Positions 7,197-12,123 of a stretch of 12,360 nucleotides of DNA are shown here, in pieces. Source of the stretch: Pseudomonadota bacterium (GTDB lineage Bacteria; Pseudomonadota; Alphaproteobacteria; Rs-D84); assembly GCA_009781955.1 (NCBI GenBank), contig WQUT01000037.1, positions 1-12,360 of the forward strand. Direction: 5' to 3'. Below the pieces are notes generated by a model. It worked only from the letters and a program-made list of their open reading frames with translations. It did not search any database and had not been told where the DNA came from. The translations under genes were made by a program, and so were the position numbers. How positions within the stretch are numbered: the stretch's first letter is position 1; the number at the start of each line of letters is the position of its first letter.

Positions 7197-7357
7197 GACT
7201 ACCCCGGATTTCCATCGGCAACAAGTTGCCGGGAAATCCGACCCTTCTGAGAAGGGTAATTGCGCACTCATTTTGTTAAATTTTATGAGCGTCAAATGCC
7301 CTTCTCAGAAGGGCCGGAAAGCTTGGCAATTTATTGCCCTAGCTTTCCGGGGTAGTC
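7197..7357. repeat. Three-armed palindromic element between xseB and mutS
   Basis: The outer arms GACTACCCCGGA (7197-7208) and TCCGGGGTAGTC (7346-7357) are a perfect 12-bp inverted repeat. Inside are several hairpins. CGGATTTCC/GGAAATCCG (7205-7213/7232-7240) encloses GGCAAC/GTTGCC. ACCCTTCT-g-AGAAGGGT is at 7241-7257 and GCCCTTCT-c-AGAAGGGC at 7298-7314. CCGGAAAGCT/AGCTTTCCGG (7314-7323/7341-7350) encloses GGCAAT/ATTGCC. The whole fills the gap between xseB and mutS and could be transcribed from either side. It has no ORF of its own and is not a tRNA. It could be a MITE-like element or an mRNA-processing structure. Confidence 0.75.
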
Positions 7358-7362
7358 GTATT

Positions 7363-7617
7363 TTATTCAACCTTTAACTTTTCTATTTTCAGTTCCGCTT
7401 CTTTCAGCAATTGCTCGCAATACGCCTTTAACTTCATCCCCTGTTCATACGCGGCGACCGAATCGGACAGGGGCAGCGCGCCCGACTCCATCTTTTTCAC
7501 CAGTTCCTGCAACTGGGCCAGCGCCTGTTCAAAAGACAGATCGTTGGTCGCTGGTCGCTTGTCCTCCATAGCCTTGGCGGAGGAGGATTGGTCGTTGGCT
7601 TTGGTTTCTTTTTCCAT
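7363..7617 (-). CDS. xseB: Exodeoxyribonuclease VII small subunit
   Basis: XseB is the small subunit of exonuclease VII, which degrades single-stranded DNA bidirectionally and can act in mismatch repair. The core LSFEQALAQLQELVKKMESGALPLSDSVAAYEQGMKL is a textbook XseB helical hairpin. The frame is open to 7692, but the ATG at 7617 has AAGGA 8 nt upstream and a promoter 27-55 nt upstream. This gives 84 aa, the normal length. Residues about 10-25 (SSSAKAMEDKRPATND) come from a palindromic repeat and lengthen the disordered N-terminus. It lies upstream of mutS on the same strand, separated by a multi-hairpin element. xseA is not in the window. Confidence 0.93.
   Translation of the reverse strand: MEKETKANDQSSSAKAMEDKRPATNDLSFEQALAQLQELVKKMESGALPLSDSVAAYEQGMKLKAYCEQLLKEAELKIEKLKVE
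7557..7584 (-). repeat. In-frame SSAKAMEDK-type palindromic repeat in xseB
   Basis: TCCTCC (7562-7567) and GGAGGA (7579-7584) pair around an inner GCC-tt-GGC. The minus strand encodes SSAKAMEDK. TCGTTGG occurs on both sides (7541-7547 and 7592-7598), like a duplicated target. From memory, the same peptide and its frame-shifted version RQGYGGQA are scattered through many unrelated proteins of little-cultured bacteria; this was not searched here. A diverged version may lie in accB. Confidence 0.65.
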
Positions 7618-7643
7618 ATTTCGCATCCTTTTCATTTGGGAAA

Positions 7644-7672
7644 AGAATACTGTATAAAAAACGCTTTGGCAA
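7644..7672 (-). promoter_or_regulatory. Sigma70-type promoter of xseB
   Basis: On the minus strand TTGCCA (7672-7667) and TATTCT (7649-7644) are exactly 17 bp apart. The predicted start near 7637 gives a leader of about 20 nt that includes the AAGGA ribosome binding site. It supports the xseB start at 7617. Confidence 0.6.
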
Positions 7673-7720
7673 TGGAAAAGGTATCCGTTCATAATTTTTA
7701 TACGAAACCTGCGGCATTTA

Positions 7721-7729
7721 TGATATAAT
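7721..7729 (+). promoter_or_regulatory. Extended -10 promoter upstream of the exported-protein cluster
   Basis: TGATATAAT is a perfect extended -10 (TGnTATAAT, box at 7724-7729). No good -35 is visible. The predicted start is near 7736, followed by a long stretch with no well-supported start codon until about 7912. The stretch 7618-7911 otherwise holds only the xseB promoter and an AT-rich region. Confidence 0.5.
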
Positions 7730-7911
7730 TCTAGTGTCCAAATAAAACGGTCGTTTTTTTAGGACATTTTTCTTGCCCATATGAAAATCAAAAATCCCCA
7801 GAATTCCGCACATTTTTACATCCCTCTATTTTCTCGGCGGACGGGTAAAATAACCGACCGTTTATTTTCCCCAGCTTTTGCGGCGCAAAGCCTGTCCTCG
7901 CTTTTCTTTAT

Positions 7912-8220
7912 TTGTTTCTTATGCTGCCCTGCCCCACGGCGTATGCCGACCAGGATGGCGATAGCGATGCGGCCGCCGAAATCGCGCAAAAAACTGCATA
8001 CGCAACGCAGCTTTCGGCGGAAATACTGCAACTGGATTCAGAAATTATACGCTGCCGGAAAGCAAAAACCAACTGGACGGCGGCGACAGTTGTCGGTGGC
8101 ATCGGCACTGTCGCCACCGGCGCGGGGGCGATCGTGCAGCTGAACCAGATACAAAAGGCGAAAAAGGCCGGCAAAACGGAACAGCAACATGAAACGGTAG
8201 AGGCCGCAAAAACAGAATAA
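7912..8220 (+). CDS. Small exported coiled-coil protein, N-terminus uncertain
   Basis: No named family is recognised. From about residue 18 the protein has a helical, coiled-coil-like stretch (AAEIAQKTAYATQLSAEILQ...) and a single Cys-Lys site (RCRKAK). A Gly/Ala-rich membrane-like segment WTAATVVGGIGTVATGAGAI and a charged tail follow. The order matches the next gene, so the two are paralogues. The only canonical start is the ATG at 7924 (TTG at 7912). The residues before it in the same frame (AKPVLAFLYLFLMLPCPTAYA) look like a signal peptide, but they have no start codon before an in-frame stop at 7846. An ATG at 7781 is in another frame. A frameshift, a decayed start or a non-standard start are all possible. 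Confidence 0.65.
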   Translation: MFLMLPCPTAYADQDGDSDAAAEIAQKTAYATQLSAEILQLDSEIIRCRKAKTNWTAATVVGGIGTVATGAGAIVQLNQIQKAKKAGKTEQQHETVEAAKTE

Positions 8221-8228
8221 AAAACGCC

Positions 8229-8361
8229 CGTCATTCCGTTGCGGTGCCGGATGGCACCGACAACGGAATCCAGGTAAAAATAAGCCGCCGCGGCTTTGCC
8301 GCGACAACAAATTAACCTGGATTCCGGCGTTCGCGCGGTTCCGCGCGCCGCCGGAATGACG
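8229..8361. repeat. Three-hairpin palindromic element with CGTCATTCCG ends
   Basis: The outer arms CGTCATTCCG (8229-8238) and CGGAATGACG (8352-8361) are a perfect inverted repeat. Inside are three hairpins. ATTCCGTTG/CAACGGAAT (8233-8241/8261-8269) encloses CGGTGCC/GGCACCG. GGAATCCAGGT/ACCTGGATTCC (8265-8275/8315-8325) encloses CGCGGC/GCCGCG. ATTCCGGCG/CGCCGGAAT (8321-8329/8349-8357) encloses CGCGCGG/CCGCGCG. It fills most of the gap between two paralogous genes. The GTCATTCCGG end is a common REP-type motif; part of it recurs near 9440-9467. Confidence 0.8.
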
Positions 8362-8389
8362 ACTGTGCCCTAGGTAAAGTACCGAAGCG

Positions 8390-8821
8390 ATGAGAAAGTA
8401 TATTTTTTTGCTTTTTATATTCTCGCCCATCGTTGCGTTCGCAATGGACGATGATATGCAGTTACAGGCCTTGAACGACAGGATTGCAAAGATGGAGCAA
8501 GAGCGCGCCGTCAAAACCGCGCAGTTGCAGAAATGCGCAAAGGAAACCAAGGGATTCAAAATCGCGGGAATCACGACGCTGGCCGCGACCGGAATCGGAA
8601 TCGCGGTCAATATAAACCTGCACAACAAGCTGAACAAAATGTCAGGAGGAGACAGGAATGAAGAAAGCCATGCGTTGACATGCGAAGAGGAAAAGAGCTT
8701 ATTCTGCGACAAATCGTCCAAATCTTATAACAAGAATGCATGCCTTGCATACGAGGCATGCACATGCGGCAAGACTCCGCCGGACCAGTGTGACAATCCG
8801 GACTGCGATCCATGCATATAA
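8390..8821 (+). CDS. Small exported protein with coiled coil, membrane segment and Cys-rich tail
   Basis: No named family is recognised. The 143-aa product starts with a clear signal peptide, MRKYIFLLFIFSPIVAFA, with likely cleavage before MDDDM. A charged coiled coil (LQALNDRIAKMEQERAVKTA) leads to QKCAKETKG, then a Gly/Ala/Thr-rich hydrophobic segment (IAGITTLAATGIGIAVNI). The first 70-80 mature residues match the previous gene in layout and in the CxKxT site. The last 50 residues carry nine cysteines (LTCEEEKSLFCDKS ... TCGKTPPDQCDNPDCDPC) and are absent from the paralogue; they could form disulfides or bind metal in the periplasm. The Shine-Dalgarno is weak. The next exported-protein gene starts 28 nt downstream, so they probably share a transcript. 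Confidence 0.82.
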   Translation: MRKYIFLLFIFSPIVAFAMDDDMQLQALNDRIAKMEQERAVKTAQLQKCAKETKGFKIAGITTLAATGIGIAVNINLHNKLNKMSGGDRNEESHALTCEEEKSLFCDKSSKSYNKNACLAYEACTCGKTPPDQCDNPDCDPCI

Positions 8822-8849
8822 CAAATCAACAAAACTAAAAGGGAAAGCC

Positions 8850-9416
8850 ATGAGAAAAATCATATTCGGCACACTGATCGCGATCATTTTCGTATACGGC
8901 GTTTACGCTATGCCGAACGCGGATGCCCGAAGGGCCGCGTGTGAAGCAGGCCCGGATACAACCTGGGTAGAAGCGGATAGCGCCTGCGTTAGTAATCAAT
9001 TAGATACATATTTTCAAAAAATTACAACCAGCGAAGAATGGGCAAAAAAACTGATTCAGTATTATCTGGACCACGAGGTAACCAACAGGCAAACCAAATT
9101 AGGAACCTGGCTTTGCGATGATTTTGTTTTTTCACATGACGACATGTTCAGCTATGTTACTTGCAAAAGCCGCTATGCCGCAGACTATAAATTCAGGTTT
9201 GGGCGAATTTATGATACAGATCACACCGGCGGGCGGATAGACGCGATCTGCAAAATGCTTGGCGGCACACTACGAGACGCCAAGAATGGCACGGGCTGGT
9301 GCCGGAACGGCGGATCAAGGGTTTGCGAAACCAAAATGTATTTCCGATGGAGCGAATGGGACATTGAAACATGGGAAGAAAACGAAACTGGCGCGACCGT
9401 GCTTTGCGCCAAATAA
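8850..9416 (+). CDS. Secreted or periplasmic protein with eight cysteines, 188 aa
   Basis: No family is recognised. The frame is open from 8736, but the ATG at 8850 has AAAGGGAAA just upstream and starts a signal peptide (MRKIIFGTLIAIIFVYGVYA, cut before MPNADARR), so it is preferred. The mature part has eight cysteines, an even number that fits four disulfides in the periplasm. It contains an aromatic-rich C-terminal part (MYFRWSEWDIETWEEN) and no membrane segment. It follows the Cys-rich exported protein by 28 nt and is likely in the same operon. The shared theme of export and disulfides suggests envelope or surface proteins, but no role can be assigned. Confidence 0.82.
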   Translation: MRKIIFGTLIAIIFVYGVYAMPNADARRAACEAGPDTTWVEADSACVSNQLDTYFQKITTSEEWAKKLIQYYLDHEVTNRQTKLGTWLCDDFVFSHDDMFSYVTCKSRYAADYKFRFGRIYDTDHTGGRIDAICKMLGGTLRDAKNGTGWCRNGGSRVCETKMYFRWSEWDIETWEENETGATVLCAK

Positions 9417-9433
9417 AAACTAAAAGTTTTTTA

Positions 9434-9492
9434 TCAGTCAGGCCGTTCCGGCCCTCGCCGGAATGACAAGCGGCGGCGATTGCTCGCCGCCG
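9434..9492. repeat. REP-like remnant and hairpin between convergent genes
   Basis: GTCAGG...GTTCCGG opposed to CCGGAATGAC (about 9437-9467) resembles a reduced copy of the 8229-8361 element ends. CGGCGGCGA (9471-9479) and TCGCCGCCG (9484-9492) form a perfect 9-bp stem with a TTGC loop. It sits between the 188-aa gene and mreB, which converge. No clear T-tract follows the GC-rich stem, so a terminator role is uncertain. A weak A/T-rich hairpin with T-run at about 9418-9435 could end the plus-strand transcript. Confidence 0.5.
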
Positions 9493-9516
9493 CCCATTTG
9501 GTTTTGGACGGAAAAA

Positions 9517-10566
9517 TCAATACATCGTCTGCAAGACGTGCCGCGATTTGTCCAAATCCACCAGCATCTTGCCGGAACCGCGCGCAACGCAGGTCAGCGG
9601 ATTGTCCACCAGGAACGCGGGCAGGCCGGTCGCCTGGCGTATGGCGGTGTCCAATTCGCGCAGCATTGCGCCGCCGCCAGTCATCGCGATGCCAAAATCA
9701 ACAATGTCCGCGGACAGTTCCGGCGGCGTCAGCTCCAGCGCTTGCCGCACCGTGCCGATGATTTTTTCCACCGTCTGGGCCAATGCGCTGGCCACCTGGG
9801 ATTCCGTAATCACCGTTTCGCGCGGAACGCCGGACAGCAGGTCGCGGCCCTTGATCTTCATCTCGCGCTCGTCATGCTTGTCTTTCGGCGCGATGGCGCA
9901 GCCGATTTTCTTTTTTATCTCTTCGGCCGTCGTTTCGCCGATCAGCAGATTCTTGTTCTTGCGGACATAGTCTACGATGTCGGCGTCCATCTGGTCGCCG
10001 GCGGTGCGAACGGCGTTGGAATAGACCACCCCGCCTAGCGACATGACCGAAATTTCCGTGGTGCCGCCGCCGATGTCCAAAACCATGCTGCCAACCGGTT
10101 TTTCAATCGGCAATCCCGCGCCGATGGCGGCGGCGGTGGATTCTTCCACGATATAAACCTTGCGCGCGCCGGCGGCGTCGGCCGCCTCTTGAATCGCGCG
10201 GCGCTCTACCTGGGTCGCGCAGCTCGGCACGCAGATGATAATCAGCGGCGCGGTAAACAGCGTGCGCCGATGGATTTTCCGGATAAAGTATTTGATCATT
10301 TCCTCTGCAATTTCAAAATCCGCGATAACCCCGTCGCGCAGCGGCCGCATGGCGGAAATCGTGCCCGGCGTGCGGCCCAGCATCTTTTTCGCCTCTTCGC
10401 CGACCGCCAGGACTTCTTTCCGGCCCAGCAGGCGATTTTCGGCGACGGCGACCACGCTGGGCTCGTCCAGCACTATGCCGTGGCCCTTGACGTAAATCAG
10501 GGTGTTCGCGGTGCCCAAATCAATCGCCATGTCCGCAGAGAAAAATTTCATCAGCCAATCATACAT
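9517..10566 (-). CDS. mreB: Rod shape-determining actin-like protein MreB
   Basis: MreB forms membrane-associated actin-like filaments that guide lateral wall synthesis and keep cells rod shaped. The 349-aa product has the family length. It begins MYDWLMKFFSADMAIDLGTANTLIY, with phosphate-1 loop DLGTANT at 16-22. Phosphate-2 LDIGGGTTEISVMSLGG starts near 163, and ITESQVASAL and MTGGGAMLREL give the late nucleotide-binding part. VPSCATQVERRAIQEAADAAGA is typical of MreB. The start at 10566 lacks a clear Shine-Dalgarno; an ATG five codons later is an alternative. The usual partners mreC and mreD would lie downstream on the minus strand, but the next gene there converges, so mreB appears to stand alone. 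Confidence 0.96.
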   Translation of the reverse strand: MYDWLMKFFSADMAIDLGTANTLIYVKGHGIVLDEPSVVAVAENRLLGRKEVLAVGEEAKKMLGRTPGTISAMRPLRDGVIADFEIAEEMIKYFIRKIHRRTLFTAPLIIICVPSCATQVERRAIQEAADAAGARKVYIVEESTAAAIGAGLPIEKPVGSMVLDIGGGTTEISVMSLGGVVYSNAVRTAGDQMDADIVDYVRKNKNLLIGETTAEEIKKKIGCAIAPKDKHDEREMKIKGRDLLSGVPRETVITESQVASALAQTVEKIIGTVRQALELTPPELSADIVDFGIAMTGGGAMLRELDTAIRQATGLPAFLVDNPLTCVARGSGKMLVDLDKSRHVLQTMY

Positions 10567-10584
10567 GTTTGCTCGCTTTGCTCG

Positions 10585-10614
10585 CAGTGACTGGGCGCTG
10601 GGCGCCAGGCACTG
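10585..10614 (-). repeat. Imperfect hairpin in the mreB leader
   Basis: CAGTGACTGGGCGC (10585-10598) and GCGCCAGGCACTG (10602-10614) form an imperfect inverted repeat, transcribed in the mreB leader about 20 nt before the ATG. A second small palindrome, ATAAC-ctc-GTTAT (10618-10630), lies near the predicted transcription start. The hairpin could influence mreB translation, or may be another repeat remnant. Confidence 0.45.
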
Positions 10615-10636
10615 GTAATAACCTCGTTATTTTACG

Positions 10637-10665
10637 ACTATAAAACGCGAAATTGCAAAAATCAA
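10637..10665 (-). promoter_or_regulatory. Sigma70-type promoter of mreB
   Basis: On the minus strand TTGATT (10665-10660) and TATAGT (10642-10637) are exactly 17 bp apart. The predicted start is near 10630, giving a leader of about 64 nt that contains the imperfect hairpin at 10585-10614. Confidence 0.65.
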
Positions 10666-10677
10666 GCGGGGATATCG

Positions 10678-10729
10678 GGATTTAAGATTTAAGATTTACG
10701 GATTTAAGATTTGCGGATTTAAGATTTGA
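10678..10729 (+). repeat. 15-bp tandem repeat upstream of rnpA
   Basis: The unit GGATTTAAGATTTGC occurs at 10700-10714 and 10715-10729, a close variant at 10685-10699, and a partial copy starts at 10678. The last copy merges with the TTGACA -35 box assigned to rnpA. The array lies between the mreB and rnpA promoters and is non-coding. Confidence 0.8.
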
Positions 10730-10754
10730 CAGCTATGATTTTGCAATCTAAACT
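10726..10754 (+). promoter_or_regulatory. Sigma70-type promoter of rnpA, predicting a leaderless mRNA
   Basis: A consensus TTGACA (10726-10731) and TAAACT (10749-10754) are exactly 17 bp apart. Seven bases separate the -10 from the ATG at 10762, so transcription should start at or next to the start codon. The -35 is formed at the end of a 15-bp tandem repeat. Confidence 0.6.
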
Positions 10755-10761
10755 GAATTTT

Positions 10762-11103
10762 ATGAGAAACACGATAAAAAAGCATGCCGATTTCGCCGAG
10801 CTGGAAAATTCCCGCACATTCAGGTGCGAGCTGTTCATCGCGCGCGCCCATCCGACCAAATTTCCGAATGATGCGCGATACGGCCTGATTGTTCCAAAGC
10901 GGGCGTTCAAACTGGCGACGCGGCGAAACCGCATAAAACGGCGCCTGCGCGCGTGGATACGGCTGAACGAGGGGCTCTTGCTGCCTGACCTGGACTATGT
11001 CTTCATCGCGCGGTCCGGGGTTTCCGACGCGGATCACCAGAAAGGCATGTTGTGGATGCAAAGGGCGTTAAAGGAAATAAAAAGTGACAAAGTGACAGAG
11101 TGA
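10762..11103 (+). CDS. rnpA: Ribonuclease P protein component
   Basis: RnpA binds RNase P RNA and helps mature tRNA 5' ends. From the ATG at 10762 the product is 113 aa, the normal length, and opens MRNTIKKHADFAEL, like other RnpA proteins. RTFRCELFIA and YGLIVPKRAFKLATRRNRIKRRLRAWIR contain the RNR signature, and DYVFIARSG follows. Earlier in-frame starts (TTG 10726, ATG 10735) lie inside the promoter, which supports 10762. No Shine-Dalgarno is visible. The stop TGA lies in the left arm of octamer element B, so the last residues (SDKVTE) are repeat-derived. yidD follows, as is usual, but rpmH, normally directly upstream, is missing. Confidence 0.94.
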   Translation: MRNTIKKHADFAELENSRTFRCELFIARAHPTKFPNDARYGLIVPKRAFKLATRRNRIKRRLRAWIRLNEGLLLPDLDYVFIARSGVSDADHQKGMLWMQRALKEIKSDKVTE

Positions 11104-11200
11104 CAGAGTTGTGGTCACGGCTTTCGCCGTGGGTCAATAATGATTTTGCCCATCGGCATCAGCCGACGCATAAATTCTGTCACTCTGTCACTTTGTCACT
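11083..11200. repeat. Octamer-armed inverted repeat element, copy B
   Basis: Three AGTGACAN units at 11083-11106 are mirrored by three inverted units at 11177-11200; with one more base pair this is a 25-bp perfect inverted repeat. The core differs from copies A and C but again holds two hairpins, CACGGC-tttc-GCCGTG and TCGGC-atca-GCCGA. It fills the rnpA-yidD gap, supplies the rnpA stop codon and ends 6 nt before the yidD ATG. Confidence 0.88.
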
Positions 11201-11206
11201 AAAACT

Positions 11207-11422
11207 ATGAAACCGATCGCCATATTTTTAATCAAAATCTATCAAGCCGCCATATCGCCCGTATTCGGCGGGCGGGCGGCGTGCCGGTTTATACCGACTT
11301 GTTCCGAATACGCAAAGCAGGCGATAGAGAAACACGGCGTTTTGCGCGGCTTCTGCCTGGCCGCGCGCCGCATCGGCCGATGCCGCCCCGGCGGGGGATT
11401 CGGGTATGACCCCGTCCCGTGA
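11207..11422 (+). CDS. yidD: Membrane protein insertion efficiency factor YidD
   Basis: YidD is a small inner-membrane-associated protein that assists YidC-dependent insertion. The 71-aa product has the full family pattern: an amphipathic N-terminus MKPIAIFLIKIYQAAISPVFG, then CRFIPTCSEYAKQAIEKHG, RGFCLAARRIGRC and the terminal GFGYDPVP. The three signature cysteines (C26, C32, C58 region) are present. It follows rnpA, its usual neighbour, across octamer element B. The ATG comes straight after the element (sequence CTAAAACTATG) with no Shine-Dalgarno. yidC, normally next, is absent; accB lies downstream instead. Confidence 0.95.
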   Translation: MKPIAIFLIKIYQAAISPVFGGRAACRFIPTCSEYAKQAIEKHGVLRGFCLAARRIGRCRPGGGFGYDPVP

Positions 11423-11441
11423 CTGCCTTACAGCTATTGTA

Positions 11442-11564
11442 AGTGACATAGTGACAGAGTGACAAAGTGACATAGTTAATGTGTCGGCTTTGCCGACAAA
11501 TAAAATCCGCGCATAACGCGGCTACCACCACTTTGTCACTATGTCACTATGTCACTATGTCATT
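11442..11564. repeat. Octamer-armed inverted repeat element, copy C
   Basis: Four AGTGACAN units (11442-11473) face four inverted units (11533-11564); mismatches fall mostly at the variable last base. The core, with hairpins TGTCGGC-ttt-GCCGACA and CCGCG-cataa-CGCGG, is nearly identical to that of copy A about 9 kb away. It lies between yidD and the accB promoter. Confidence 0.87.
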
Positions 11565-11581
11565 GCACGCCGCAGGCGTGC
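11565..11581. repeat. Short palindrome abutting the accB -35 box
   Basis: GCACGCC-gca-GGCGTGC is a perfect 7-bp inverted repeat that starts where octamer element C ends and abuts the accB -35. It could be an operator or part of the repeat element; nothing in the window decides this. Confidence 0.4.
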
Positions 11582-11610
11582 TTGACTTCCCATTCTTTTG
11601 GGGGTATTAT
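11582..11610 (+). promoter_or_regulatory. Sigma70-type promoter of accB
   Basis: TTGACT (11582-11587) and TATTAT (11605-11610) are exactly 17 bp apart. The predicted start near 11617 gives a leader of about 26 nt that includes AAGGAA before the accB ATG. It shows that accBC can be transcribed independently of rnpA-yidD. Confidence 0.68.
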
Positions 11611-11642
11611 GAGCGGTGCACCCAAAATAAAGAAGGAACATA

Positions 11643-12116
11643 ATGTCATTACATTCCACGGTCGCCGATATGTCAAAGATGATGGACGAGATGGGCCTGA
11701 CCGAATTTACAATCCAGCAAAGTTTCTTGTTCGGGGTCTGGAAAAACGAAATTCATTTGTCTAAACAGCAACCAATGCTGGCCGCCGCGACGGCATTCGC
11801 CGCGCCCGCGCCGGCGGCGCCATTGGCAAAGCAAGAGCCTGCCTCTGCCAAGGCCGCAGCTGACAAGCCGGCCGCCGCGACCGGGACCGTCCTCCGCTCT
11901 CCTATGGTTGGAATCGCGTATCTGTCGCCCGAACCCGGCGCGCGCCCGTTCACCCAGATAGGGGCGCGGGTCAAGGCGGGCGAAACGCTGTGCCTGATAG
12001 AGGCCATGAAAACATTCAACCCGGTCAAGGCCGAATCCGCCGGCGTTGTCAAAGAAATACTCATCCAAGACGGCCAGGCGGTTGAATACGACACGCCGCT
12101 GGTGGTGATTGAATAA
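11643..12116 (+). CDS. accB: Acetyl-CoA carboxylase biotin carboxyl carrier protein (AccB)
   Basis: AccB carries the biotin that shuttles CO2 between biotin carboxylase and carboxyltransferase in the first step of fatty acid synthesis. The 157-aa product has the usual length. It has an N-terminal helical part ending in a FLFGVWKNEIHLS-like segment, an Ala/Pro/Lys-rich linker (about 45-82), and the C-terminal biotinyl domain starting VLRSPMVGIAYLSPEPG. The biotinylation motif EAMK is at 120-123 (K123); the usual following Met is Thr here. AAGGAA sits 6 nt before the ATG. Residues 67-76 (PASAKAAADK) of the linker may derive from the palindromic repeat seen in xseB. accC follows after octamer element D. 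Confidence 0.95.
   Translation: MSLHSTVADMSKMMDEMGLTEFTIQQSFLFGVWKNEIHLSKQQPMLAAATAFAAPAPAAPLAKQEPASAKAAADKPAAATGTVLRSPMVGIAYLSPEPGARPFTQIGARVKAGETLCLIEAMKTFNPVKAESAGVVKEILIQDGQAVEYDTPLVVIE
11841..11869 (+). repeat. Possible diverged SSAKAMEDK-type repeat in the accB linker
   Basis: Over 28 positions this stretch matches the xseB repeat (7557-7584, minus) at about 20, sharing the block GCCAAGGC and the end GACAAGC. It encodes ASAKAAADK compared with SSAKAMEDK in xseB. Ala/Lys-rich linkers are normal in AccB, so chance similarity is possible. Confidence 0.4.
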
Positions 12117-12123
12117 AAGGAGT

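Noticed and set aside
7197..7357. tRNA or other structured RNA gene suspected from the cloverleaf shape
   Set aside because: There is no T-loop GTTCRA sequence or acceptor-like arrangement; arms and loop sizes do not fit tRNA. The same reasoning applies to 8229-8361.
5660..7377. Plus-strand open frames of 336 and 236 codons opposite mutS
   Set aside because: They lie antisense to conserved mutS sequence, have Arg-rich shadow-like composition and lack ribosome binding sites.
7781..8143. Alternative 120-codon frame overlapping the first exported-protein gene
   Set aside because: After about residue 45 it becomes Arg/Pro-rich and shadow-like, while the other frame matches the neighbouring paralogue. 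Its N-terminal part is considered only as a possible frameshifted start.
8038..8721. Minus-strand open frame of 227 codons across the 8229-8361 element
   Set aside because: It runs through a palindromic element and opposes two genes that encode signal peptides and coiled coils.
10567..10761. Search for rpmH upstream of rnpA
   Set aside because: No frame encodes a KRTYQPS-like, Arg/Lys-rich 44-residue protein; only promoters, a hairpin and tandem repeats are present.
11442..11564. CRISPR array suspected from the repeated short units
   Set aside because: The units are 8 bp and directly tandem with no spacers, and they reappear inverted on the other side of a hairpin core; no cas genes are present.
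11549..11764. Open frame of 71 codons overlapping the accB promoter and start
   Set aside because: It begins in the right arm of element C and runs in another frame through the accB promoter and 5' coding region.
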